This document shows, piece by piece, positions 46,626-56,763 of a stretch of 64,000 nt of DNA. The stretch is from contig CM020618.1 of NCBI GenBank assembly GCA_009829735.1, positions 11,127,119 through 11,191,118 on the forward strand, written 5' to 3'. A program made the translations under genes and the position numbers. This DNA comes from Pyropia yezoensis. Taxonomy: Eukaryota > Rhodophyta > Bangiophyceae > Bangiales > Bangiaceae. Positions within the stretch are counted from its first letter, which is position 1; each line of letters begins with the position of its first letter. The notes below the pieces were generated by a model. It saw nothing but the letters and a program-made list of their open reading frames with translations, did no database searches and was not told the DNA's origin.

Positions 46626-49600
46626 AGGTGGCCGGTTCGCCCTGCGTGTCTTAGGGCGTGTTACGCCCGCACGCTTGTGCTTTCGGGGTGAGCTTTGGGG
46701 CGCGATTTTATTTAGGAAAGACCTTCATGCACAGTGAGACTTAGCAATGTGTAGGCTGACGGTCGGTTCACGGCATGCTTCGACGCGTGTCTGCCCGTGC
46801 GCCGCTCGTTTGAATAGGGGCGGCCACATCGACGGCTGAGGGGCAGGCGCCGACCGGCCGAATGGAATTCCTTGGTCTGCTGACCCGGTGTCTGGCGACC
46901 CCACCTCGATGGAGTTTCTCTTGCAGTTCCGCTTTGCGATGAGTCGTTATCAGCAAAGTTTAAATACATTATCTCAAATATGTGACAGAAGTTGCTTTGA
47001 TAGGATCTGGGGCGTGTTGGGCGTGATCGGGCGTTCTGGGGCGTGCTGTAGGCGTGGTTAGGGCGCGTCACGCCCGCACGCCCCGCGAAAAGGGGCGTGC
47101 TGCACACCCCTACACCGGGGGACTGCTCCCAACGTCCCCCATTTCGCGCCGGCCCCCAATTGGTGCCTGCGCGTTAACGCTCTGCCCTCTTTTTCTTCTC
47201 CCAAAATCCTCTCTGAACGACCTAGTTTGCTTCTGTGTGCACATCTTGCCGCTTCATGGTCGGCCTTTGGGGCTTCGTGACTTCCCTTTCCTTTGTTCGT
47301 TCTTTCCTACTCTCTGTTTATCCTTGTGCGAAGCCCAACAAGCAAACGTCACTCTCATGGCACCCGCGGCGCTCCATCGGTTATGCCGCTGATTGCTCTT
47401 CACGGCATCGCCGAGCATGCTCTGTGGCAATCTGTGGATTTCGTCTGCTTCGAGCCAGTGCAGCTGGTTGCTCCCCGGCCCGACCTTTCCCCAGAAAGCC
47501 CCGCGCGGTCTCCTTCGCACTTTCTCCTGCATATGTCTTCTACCAGCGACGTGTGATGGACTCTCGCACAGCTGCTGAGGTCGGAGCCGGCGCACGAGGT
47601 TCGAGCAAGTCTGGGGGTAGCGGTTCGATCTACTCGTCAGCGAGGGCAGTGGCTGGAGAAGGATGTACGGCGGGAGGCACACAGTCTGCGGATGATGGTG
47701 CTGGATGCTCAGGGCTACCGGCCTCGCGACCCAGCATTGGTTTGGGCCGCAGGGCAAGTGACCCGACGTTGGAGTTTAATTCGCGGCCTGGAGTCGGGGC
47801 GTTTGTTGCCCATCAAGCAAGCTGGTGAAGGACAAGCAGCTGAACGAGAATCGGCTGGCAAGTATTGTCTTGAACTGCGGCAAGTGTCGCCGCGCCTCTT
47901 TTGGAGGGGGGAGGGGGGCTCAGGCTCAGCGTCCTCGCAGGGCCCTCACGCAGTCTCCACGGAAGGTCTCTCGAAGATGGCAGTGAACGGGAAGAGGGGT
48001 TGGCGCAGCCGCCGGCATGGCAAGCGCGGAGAAAGCCTGCCAAAACAACTACGATTCATGCTTAAATTGTCCTTGGTTTTCAATAGAAGTCACATAAATA
48101 GACAATGGATAAGTGGTCGGTCTTTGAGACCCTTTCAGTAATGTATTCATTTACTGATACATCGTCGCGAAAGCGTACCACTGTTATTAGGGTAAACTGC
48201 GCGATACTCGGGGTTGGTACCACACAGCACCCCGGACTGGGCTGAAACGGTCTAAACTGGGCCCAGTATAAACATTCGCGGACGCGCATCTCGAGAGCGA
48301 TGTGTATGAGACCCTCTCACAGAGACCATTCTTCCACTTGGGGATACGTCGTCTGACCAGTACACTCCTGAACCCTCCCCCACGACGCCTCTGGAAGGGG
48401 GTGTGCGCACATGTCACGGTCGCCAGTATACCAGAGAAGGAGTTGTGGAGAGCTACTTATCGCGACCTGAGAGCCATCGCGTACCATGGTCATGTCACAC
48501 TGCGTGTCTGGCCGACCGGTCACTACCTTGACCACGCCCACTATGCTACGGACAGCGCTGAGAGCGCCTGTAAGCAGACCGCGGGGCGCTCTCTGTGGTG
48601 GCTACGTCACCCACGGAAAATACTGTACGTTCCAAAAAAAAGCATAGAGTGTATGTCCAGGAATGGTTGCCCCGGGGCCGCTCCTGTACCAGATCCCTCC
48701 CAGCCCCGCCTGCCCCACTTCCACGTCCACCTTACCTACAAAAGAACGATACGCCTGCAACAAACAAGAAAAGGTCAGGATCCCCTTCTCTCTGAGCAAG
48801 AGAAAAGGCCACGAAAAAATGCAGGACACGCAGACAGAACGTGAGACACATGAGCAAGAAGGAGACGAAGAAAGAGTGAAGAGCACACAGCGAGAAGAAG
48901 TCAAGACACAAGGACAAAGCTTGCACGCTGTCGCGGAGGTATAAGCGTGGGCAAGAAACGAACGATCGCACAAAGAGGAAGAGAGTGACGAAGAGGACAC
49001 ATGGAGAACTTGGAGAATCAAAGACGCCGAGGAAAGAGCAGCAGCGAGGCAGCAGCACGGAGAACGACAATGAGATATCATAAGAGATGCGGAGCTGGCA
49101 AGAGAAAAACGGAGACAAGAGGATCACACAGAGCAGAAGAAAAGAACATAGACATAGCATTATTGTCTTTAACCACGTCTGGCGAAATCCACAAACTGCG
49201 AAGCCAGCACACTAAACGGAACACGGAGGAAAGCAGCACAATCGACAAAGCCACCGCACCCACCACTAGCCCCAGAGACGAAGGCGCACGTTTACGAACG
49301 CCACCTGCACGACGACAGCTACGCACGCAGAAAAAACAGACCGATGCGGGCGCGAAGTCAAAGGCACAATAGATTCACGCGAAACAAGGGAGGGGGTGGG
49401 GAGTGCGCGGGAAGAATCAACACACAAGTGGCAATGTGCGTGTTGAGGATGTAGCATGGTGCGGAGAACAGAGACGGACAAACGGGGCAGAGACGGCGGG
49501 ACAGCTGAGCGCGTGAACAAAGTGAAAGAGGCCTGGCTGACGGCCCATGGCGAGACCTGCTCCTCATGAAGGGGCTTGGTTGCCGTATGCCGGCCGTGGG

Positions 49601-49993
49601 GAGGAGGGACAGGCGGTGTCCGTGGTATTGACTGCTCATTGGTTGTGCTGGTCGCCAGCTGGGTTCTGAGAGGCGAGCCGCCTGAAAGCGTCTGCGATGC
49701 GGGGCGGGTGGCCGTGGGGGCGGGGCGAGAAACAAGTGCTGACAGTGGACGTCTCCGCTCGAGGTCCAAACGTATTTTACGAGCCCAGGGGCCGCGCGCG
49801 TGCTCGGGGCAGCGGACACGTATAAATGAATGGCCTCGGGAATGCACCCGAGCGCGCACCAGAAGACCACAACAATGAAAGAAGAGTGGAGGGTACTGCT
49901 CACAAATGCGATGTCAGTGCACTCTTGACAGGTGGCTTCTGTGCGCAGAGGGCTCGCGCGAGCGCAAGGCAACCTCTCAGACGAGGGTGGAGT
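46626..49993. other. Intergenic, no firm gene
   Basis: Includes a diverged 24-nt direct repeat at 46651-46674 and 47058-47081, each with a GGGCG...CGCCC palindrome. Plus-strand frames at 47535-48141 and 48302-48844 have no recognisable domain. The right part (48700-49370) is A-rich on the plus strand. A TATAAAT at about 49821 has no gene attached. Confidence 0.4.
46651..46674. repeat. 24-nt direct repeat with palindrome (partner 47058-47081)
   Basis: TTAGGGCGTGTTACGCCCGC here and TTAGGGCGCGTCACGCCCGC at 47058; 22 of 24 positions agree over the full unit. Confidence 0.6.
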
Positions 49994-50565
49994 TGTAGCA
50001 TCCCTGGCCCCGACTTGGTGCCGACCCGGGACTACAACCAGAGGGCACCAAGTGCCAGAACACGCCCGCCGTGTGGTGATGGTTGGCGGCCGTGGCCCGT
50101 GCCCGGCACTGGGATGCGGTGGACTACGCTATCCACACGTGAGAGAGGGATTTCTGATGGGTTTTAGCATACTTGTGAGGGGATTGATTTGAGAGAACTT
50201 GAGTGTGAGATTAGTGAGTGGGAATAGAATTAGTAGTGATAGTGGCCCCCGACCGGACGAGGTTAGACTCGGGTCGGGGCCACTCGGGGGTATGGGGGGG
50301 GCTACCTGGCCAACGTGCCGAGGCTCCCCCAGATGCACGTTAAGAGGGACAGCGAGGCGCCCTTGGCCCGCGCCCTCAGGAAAAAGACAACTGCGCGTTT
50401 GCTTCCCTCTTCCCCGTGTGCACTACCGTGCGTATGTGTTTGCTCTGCGAGCAGGCACGGGAGGCAACAGGCATACCACTCTCGTAGTTCCCCTGTCTGT
50501 GTTACCTGTCCCTTTCCTCCGAGGGATATTGACACGTGTCTGAGAGGATCGAGCTTTATACCACA
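49994..50565 (+). repeat. 5' LTR of E3, 572 bp
   Basis: TGTAG start and CCACA end; reverse complement of the E2 LTRs with few differences. Confidence 0.95.
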
Positions 50566-50569
50566 TATT

Positions 50570-50587
50570 TGGTGGAGCAGCAGGGGA
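50570..50587 (+). other. Primer binding site of E3
   Basis: The shared 18-mer, four bases after the LTR. Confidence 0.88.
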
Positions 50588-50774
50588 TTGGAGTGTTTCA
50601 GAAGAGACATTTGGGAGCAGCGGTTGGGTTGTTCCTGTTCTGTCTTTTTCTGTGGTTTGGGAATTATTTGCACCCGTTCACGGGAACCCCATTCCTGGCT
50701 CTCCAACCCCTCTCTTGTGGTCTTGCGATCTTTGGACACGCAGGCAACTGGACTGTGGCTGTCAAGAGACCAAC

Positions 50775-52220
50775 ATGGGTACCCTCCCTGGCACGACGGT
50801 GCCGGGAGGGGTAGACCCCGCGTCTCTTGACGCATCCCTGGTCACCGCGTGGGACGGTGCTCAACCCGGCGTTCTCCCTACGCGTGAAGCACACGTGGGT
50901 GTGGCATCCGGTAGCGGACTGGAGTCTTCCGGCGGCCAAGCACCTCCTGCTCCCGTTCCTCCGGCTGTTCCTTCTGTGGGAGCCACCCCGGGGTCAACGG
51001 CGTTTCAGTCTAACCGCAGCAGGCGTCTTCTTCCTGTCAGTTCTACTCCTCAACCTCCAGGGATAGCCCCTGGTGTGTTTACTCCGGGACCCACACATGA
51101 CAGTTGGGTGTATAAACCTCTTCCTGTGGGCACTAGCAGTGCCAGAGGCACCGCTGTAACTGGTTCTACGGGTCTCCCTGAGACCTCGACTCCTGGGACC
51201 GGCCAAGCATTTCCCCCCCTTGCATCCTATGGGGCGGGGAGCTCCAAGACCAATAACCGGAGCAGCCGGAGGCGTCGCCGTCGCCGTCGTCGCTCCAGCA
51301 CCAGCGAGACCAGTTCCTCTAGCTCTGAGGAAGGATATGACTAGGACGCATCTCCTGGTCCCACCCGGCGCAGGCTAGTCTAGTTTGACTTCCCTGCCCA
51401 CCAAGTGGCAGATGCCACCCTGAACAAGGTCACGTATTGGGGTAACTACCGGCTGGAGAACCAAGACCAAGGTTACACCCGGAAGATGGCCAAGAAGATG
51501 GCATCCCTGAACCGGAGAATGCAGCCGAGCTTCGGAGGACATCCTAAGTTTTCCGGGAAGAGACCGGCGCTTATCTTTGCCTTCCTGCGCCGGTTTGTCA
51601 AGGCATGCAATGACAACGATGTGTCCGAGGGCAAGGCACTCTACCCCCTGGTTAACTTCATGACCGGAGAAGCGGAACAGCGGCTTGCACAGGTTCTACC
51701 AGACTCTGCCGGACACATTGTCGGGCGTACCGTTGGGAGTTATCCGGAGGCGGTCAACTGGCTCCTGTCCAACTACGCTGACGCGGACTCCCTGCGTAAA
51801 GCAGTCGGCAGGTTGAACCGGGCAACCATGGAGAGACAAGGAACTCCAGAGGCATTCGCCCGTCGTGTCCGGGAGATGAGCGAGGCTTGTGGCAACGTTT
51901 ACCCTGAGGACAGGCTCAAGATGATCTTCTCGGAAGGGCTTCCTGAATATTTTCAAGTGGACGCGGAAAACTACAACCAGGAACATCAAGAACATACCTT
52001 CCAGCAGTTGATGGCCTACACCCAGGGCAAGTTCCGGGGAGCCAAGGCCCTCCAAGCTCCCATGGTATCAACTCCCAAGCCGTTGTCGCGAGTTCGTCCC
52101 GGACCCGACAAGTATAAGGGAGGTGATAGCCCTGTACCGGTACTCGCAGTTGGCGAGGCCTCACCCGTGGGGTCAGGGGACAAGTGGGCGGCTTCGTCTC
52201 TAAGGAGCAACCTTCCTTAG
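50775..52220 (+). CDS. gag: Gag of E3: N-domain, in-frame UAGs, capsid
   Basis: ATG at 50775. Nearly identical to the E2 Gag. The conserved UAG between N-domain and capsid is at 51381-51383; this copy has a second TAG at 51342-51344 where E2 has GAATGG, so its N-domain product ends 13 codons earlier. The capsid frame is otherwise open to the TAG at 52218-52220. The extra stop argues that this individual copy is decaying. Confidence 0.8.
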
Positions 52221-52534
52221 TCGCCCCCAAGCAGGTCAAGAACCAGCGGTTCCGGTCTTGCTGGCTGTGCCAGAAGGAGGACCACATGTCCTACCAGTGC
52301 CCGACCATTCCCAAGGATCTCCAGGAGAAACTCAAGCGTCAAGGACTGGTGTTTGCAAAGGCGGTCAACTGGGCTAAACGGCGAGCACCCTCCAAGATGG
52401 ACAAGGCACAGGTACACGCAATCCGGGTGGCAACCTTGCAGAGCATCACCGAGGCTCTGGCAAGGGAAGCTCCTACGGACTTTGACCTGGAGACCGAAAC
52501 CTCTAAGGAATCCTCGGACCCGGGAAACGAGTAG
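52184..52534 (+). CDS. Nucleocapsid segment of E3 Gag (zinc knuckle)
   Basis: CWLCQKEDHMSYQC knuckle, -1 frame relative to capsid, 37-nt overlap. Ends GNE TAG at 52532-52534. Same architecture as 37293-37643. Confidence 0.8.
   Translation: MGGFVSKEQPSLVAPKQVKNQRFRSCWLCQKEDHMSYQCPTIPKDLQEKLKRQGLVFAKAVNWAKRRAPSKMDKAQVHAIRVATLQSITEALAREAPTDFDLETETSKESSDPGNE
52522..52534 (+). promoter_or_regulatory. -1 frameshift site GGGAAAC of E3
   Basis: GGGAAAC at 52522-52528 followed by GAG TAG. The -1 frame stays open from here through the protease. Confidence 0.85.
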
Positions 52535-53932
52535 GACAGGCGCTCTCCCCAAGTGTCTTCCCGAACCTCCAACGGCAGGGTACTTCTACCCGTTCTCCCC
52601 TTGCGTATCGGGAAAAAGGACGGCGGTTACCTGCTCAACTGGTATCCGCCTGGACACCCTGTTTGCTTAAGGGGACCTTTTTTGTCCTGCGTAAGGAAAA
52701 CCTCAAGATAAATGCTTGTATGCGTGTGGGGGATAGCCTCCCCCAAGCTGTTACGCCGGTGGTTGACACGGGTGCCGGACCAAGCGTCATCACTGAGAAC
52801 CGGTTACCTCCGGGCTGGCGTCGACATGCCTGGAGAGTGCCTACCCGGACCCATATTGTCGACGCTTCGGGTCAAACCCTACGGCCGCTGGGCCGTCTTC
52901 CCGTCGCCATCTATGTCAACAATGAACCAATGCTTTTTCCCTTTCTAGTAGTCAAGACCCTATCAGTCCCCCTTATCCTAGGCTGGGACTTCCAGAAGCA
53001 GCATGTCAAGAGTATCCTCCCCGGAGAAGGGAAGGTGCAGTTCAACCATGGGTTTGTGTCAGCAGTGCTGGAGCATCTTGACGCCAAGGTTCGTGTAGCC
53101 AAGAACAAGAGAAAACGCTTCCCACCCTCTACCTTGACTCTCTTCAAACCGGTGCTTCTACCTCCTCGCTCGGAGACCAAGGTTCAAGTAACGACCCGGA
53201 TTGCAGGTCAATGCCTGATCTACGGACGTAAGGAGTTTCTGGCGAAACACCGGTTATACTTGGCCGACGGACATCACAAGAAGGTAGAAAGGCACACCCC
53301 ATTCTCGGTGCTGATCGTCAACGTGAGCCGGAAGCCAATAACCCTCGCCAAGGGCACCCGAGTCGGTACAGCAGAGCCTTACCGGGGGTCTGCCCGTGCT
53401 ATGAGCAAGGAGGACCTCTTGAACCTGCAACGAGAGCTGGCATCCAACTTGACGGCCTTAGACGTACCTCCGAGACAAGATCAGGCTGGCAGCGCCACTC
53501 CGAAGCCCGAACAAGCACCACCCGGGATGCCGAAGGTCAAACAAGAAAATGTCCCTCCCGACTTGAAGGAGGCACTGGAGATGCTTCTCCAGGAATATCG
53601 GCACCTGTGGTCGGGAGAGCTGGGTAAGATGGACGCCACTCTACACCGGATTCAACTCAAGCCGGAAGCTAAGCCAGTACACCTGCAACCATACCGGGCT
53701 GGACCTCATCGCCGGGATGAGATTGAGAAGCAGGTTAACAAGATGCTCAAGATGGATGTTATCGAGCCGTCTGATGGCGAGTGGGCCTATTCGGTGGTAG
53801 TCGTCCCGAAACCTGGCGGTCACTTCCGTTTCTGCGTTGACTACAGGCGCCTTAACGAGATGACCGTCAAGGATGTATACCCGATACCCCGGATGGATGA
53901 TTGCATCGACTTTCTTGGTGATGCCACCCTCT
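52529..53932 (+). CDS. pol: Pol of E3, 5' part: protease and start of RT
   Basis: The frame entered by -1 shifting. Protease VVDTGAGPSVI near 52760, then the linker and the first RT blocks: VIEPSDGEWAYSVVVVPK, FRFCVDYRRLNEMTVKD, PRMDDCIDFLGDATL. E3 has GAG (Glu) where E2 has a premature TAG. The frame ends at the E4 insertion, before the second RT block; the rest should lie to the right of the window. Confidence 0.9.
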
Positions 53933-54295
53933 TGTAGCACAATAGGAATCCGTCGCACGTCCACTCTCAGGGAACACTCACCAAGGGGGATCGGCACCAA
54001 CGTCACCGGGAAGCCAAGGTTGCTGTCCTTGGAGCGCAAGCCACGGGACCAAGATGGGAGCCCAAATCGGAGGGGTTTGTTGTTCTGCCTTGGCCGGCGG
54101 TGGATTCGCCGCCGGCCCCCTCGTTATAAACCCTCGGAGACACTACTAACTACCCTCCACCCCAAGATGCAAGTCCCTCTGGTCATACGTAACTTATAGA
54201 TACCGTGACCAGTACGGACTTTCAAATTGAAAGCCAAGAATTAGAAGTAGCCCCCCTAACCTTAGGGTCACAATACGGCCAACCATATTGCTACA
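53933..54295 (-). repeat. 3' LTR of E4, 363 bp, family R3
   Basis: TGTAGCA and TGCTACA ends, a perfect 7-bp inverted repeat. Its first 86 bp match 62573-62658. Confidence 0.9.
54125..54130 (+). promoter_or_regulatory. Candidate antisense TATA box in E4 3' LTR
   Basis: TATAAA on the plus strand, about 750 bp upstream of the antisense ATG at 54881. The surrounding TTATAA is near-palindromic, so it could also serve the sense strand. Confidence 0.3.
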
Positions 54296-54310
54296 TATCC
54301 CCCCCTGAGA
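54296..54310 (-). other. Polypurine tract of E4
   Basis: Minus strand reads tcagggggggata directly before the 3' LTR. Confidence 0.65.
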
Positions 54311-54880
54311 TTCGGCCCGTCCTCGGGTCGAGTTGCATTCGGGTTACCGAATGTAAGTGGGTCGCGTGACCGTTTACCAGTCGGGTGGGGCTTTGCGCCC
54401 TGTCGCGACAGACACCCCTTTTCGAGGTTATCTGAGGGGGGTGCCCCCCTTCGTGTGGTACACACACGATCCGTTTTCCGGGCCGTTAATTTCCCGATGC
54501 GGGTTTCTGTTCACGACCCGCCTTTCCGAGGGGTGGTGCATGCGGATCCGCCACCAGGTGTCCGGTGGTAGGGGAGCCCCTCTCGTGAGACGATTGAGTG
54601 GGTGGCGGGGGTTGCCCGCGTTGCGTGCGGGCGGTTGGGGGTGACCCCCCTGGTTACACCGTGTGGGGGGCGCGTGGCTCCGGTCCAGGTGCCTGGGTGG
54701 AGCGCCCTCGTAGCTCGGCTGGCGCGGGTCGTCCCGCGCTGCCGAATCGCTCGTGCTGATCTGTGTGGTTATAAGCGCGGGCGCCCGCGTATCCCTGGCT
54801 TGTCCACGCGAGCGCTCCTCGTACCGGGTCGAGCCGGCCTCAGCTTTTCTGCACGGAGCGCCCCTGCTACCCCGGTTATC

Positions 54881-55911
54881 ATGTCGGACCCCCAGGTACC
54901 CGGGGGCGAGGACGACCTCCTGCTTGAGGAGGGGGAAGAGGTGATGGTGGACGACGTTTTCCTCTCCGCCACCGCTGCCGAGTGCTTCTGAGCGAGCTCG
55001 TCGGAGGACGAGGACGACCGGGTGACCGTTCGTGTGGCCCCGGAAGGCGCGCCGGGTGGGTTGTCGTCCGTGTGTAGCGGCAGGACGGCTCCGTCGGGTG
55101 GCGGACAACCGCGTGCAGCGGTGGCCTCTACCGCTACTCCTCCGGCGGCCCGGATGGCTTCTGTCGCCGGTGCCGGCGCGGCTCTACCTCAAGACGGTGT
55201 CGCTGGCGTGGCGGATGGTAGTGGCGGCACCCCGGCCGGTACGGCGGGTCAAGACGGCGCGGGTGCCCGCCCGGTTGGTGTGTCCGCTGCGGCTGTTAGC
55301 GGGTCTACCCGTGCTGCCCCCGTGGTACCCTCGTCGGGCCCGGGTGGCGGCGATGCTCTGCCCGCGGTGCCGCGGACGCGTGATGGTCAAGAGTTATCTT
55401 CCCCGATGGCGGTGGACTCCGGGAGCTACTCCGGGCGGGCGCCCGCCCTTCTTCTTCCTCCTCGGCCTCGTGCACCTTCGACGCCGGCCCATCTGCCGGT
55501 GGAGCATCGCCCGGCGCCTCCGATTCTTCCTGGTCCTGCCCGGGTTGCCCCGTTGGGTGGCGGCGTCGCCGTGGCGGCGGGTCAACCCGCCACGTCGATG
55601 TCCGACTTGGTGGCTAGGGTTCGAGGCATGACTGTGCAAGAGTCAATATCCGGCGTACTCAGCCGGGTGAGCCCAATTGCCATGGGGTGGCGTCCACCGA
55701 GGCTGTTGCTTACCTGGGTATTCCCATGTTTTTCCATGACCCTCTTCAGGTCCTTGCCCCGTGGTTCGGTAACCCGATACCGGCGGCGGTTGGCCGTCGT
55801 CCCCGAGAGTGGGGCTCTGCGGGTGGGGAGCGTGAGGTGTCCCGTCATCGGGCGGAGCCCCGCCGGGGTTACGGTGGAGCCCCTTCGGTGGGGTCCTACC
55901 GGGCCTCGTAA
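54881..55911 (+). pseudogene. Antisense accessory ORF A of E4, broken
   Basis: ATG at 54881 (MSDPQVPGGEDD), an acidic start, then TGA at 54989-54991. The frame continues past it through a long Ala/Gly/Pro-rich region to SGVLSRVSPIAMGW near 55690, where the protein-like sequence moves to another frame (STEAVAYLGIPMFFHDP), ending at TAA 55909-55911. Position and two-part layout match the R1 and R2 antisense genes; sequence similarity to ORF A is weak, so homology here rests mostly on place. One stop and one frameshift make it a pseudogene. Confidence 0.45.
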
Positions 55912-56313
55912 CAGGCGCCACCGGCTCCGGTGGTGGCCGTGTCGGCTCCTGTGACTCCTCTGGCTGCGCCAGTGTCATCTCCCGCCCCTGTCATGCATGA
56001 CGGGGGTCCCCGTCTCTGGTATGAGGGCGTTGACGCCCTTGTTGCCCGCGCTACGCGGGAGGGTCTCTCCGTTAGCTGGGGGGATATCCCCCCAGGTGCT
56101 GCGCTGGTTGGGTCAGCGCGCTGCTTCGGTGGTGTGCTTGACCGCCTCCAGACAGCTCTGGAGGACGTGGAGGCTGGCCGTAGCACCCTCGTCCAGCTAT
56201 GTACCGAGGTAACTCGGGTGATTCACCGTCGTGAGATTGCCGACCGGTGGAGCACGGTGGTATACGCGCTTACGCGTGAGTGGCCTCCCTCGGGCAGTGG
56301 GTCTACCCACTGA
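55912..56313 (+). CDS. Antisense accessory ORF B of E4
   Basis: Same frame as the end of ORF A, directly after the TAA. First ATG at about 55993 (MHDGGPRLWYEG). The segment ALVGSARCFGGVLDRLQ followed by AGRSTLVQLCTEVTR matches in order SSLVLGTYASVLSDVVDR and NPVVGELLATLTR of the R2 ORF B. Stop TGA at 56311-56313. Convergent with pol, 450 nt apart. Confidence 0.5.
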   Translation, partial: QAPPAPVVAVSAPVTPLAAPVSSPAPVMHDGGPRLWYEGVDALVARATREGLSVSWGDIPPGAALVGSARCFGGVLDRLQTALEDVEAGRSTLVQLCTEVTRVIHRREIADRWSTVVYALTREWPPSGSGSTH

Positions 56314-56763
56314 GGAGTGCTATTGTTTGTGAGGGAGAGGGCCCCGGTAACCCTTATGGTGGCCGAGTAGTAGTGAGTATGAACTCATCCCCCGCCGGGG
56401 CGTTTGCATGATACTAATGCCTGCCATTGGGGAGTACCCCGTTTGACTTGGTCGTGGCTTGCCTCGGTTCTTTTCCAACTCCCCCAACCCATCCTGGTTG
56501 GTTAATACTCATGAGGGTCAACCTTCTTGGTCCGTCACTTGCCTCCTGGCTGAAGGTTTACCTTGGTGTAAGCCTTAGGTTGCTTTGAGATTATCGGAGT
56601 TAGTCATCTCCTTCAAGTAAACTTGTAAAAGTCAGTAGCTTACTTAGTTTGCCTAAGTCCGCTCCAACTTAGTGAACCTAAGTCTTGCCGAGTCCATGTG
56701 ACACCCTACTCAGTAGGTATAAGCCTCACCCCCCACCAGCCGAAGTCGGTGTCGGTTGGGTTG
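56314..56763. other. Spacer between antisense ORF B and pol 3' end of E4
   Basis: About 450 bp, less GC-rich than its surroundings, with repeated AACTTAG/CTTAGGTT motifs (56570-56690). It probably holds the facing 3' ends of both transcripts. No gene seen. Confidence 0.4.

Larger units (their letters stand above)
49994..53932 (+). mobile_element. Ty3/Gypsy element E3 (family R2), 5' part
   Basis: Plus-strand copy of family R2: complete 5' LTR, primer site, gag, nucleocapsid, frameshift site, protease and the start of RT. It is cut at 53932 by insertion of E4. GGAGT precedes the LTR, so the same five bases should follow its 3' LTR beyond the window. Confidence 0.94.

Noticed and set aside
54700-54780. 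tRNA A-box-like TAGCTCGGCTGG
   Set aside because: No matching T-arm or acceptor stem; it lies in the antisense leader of E4.
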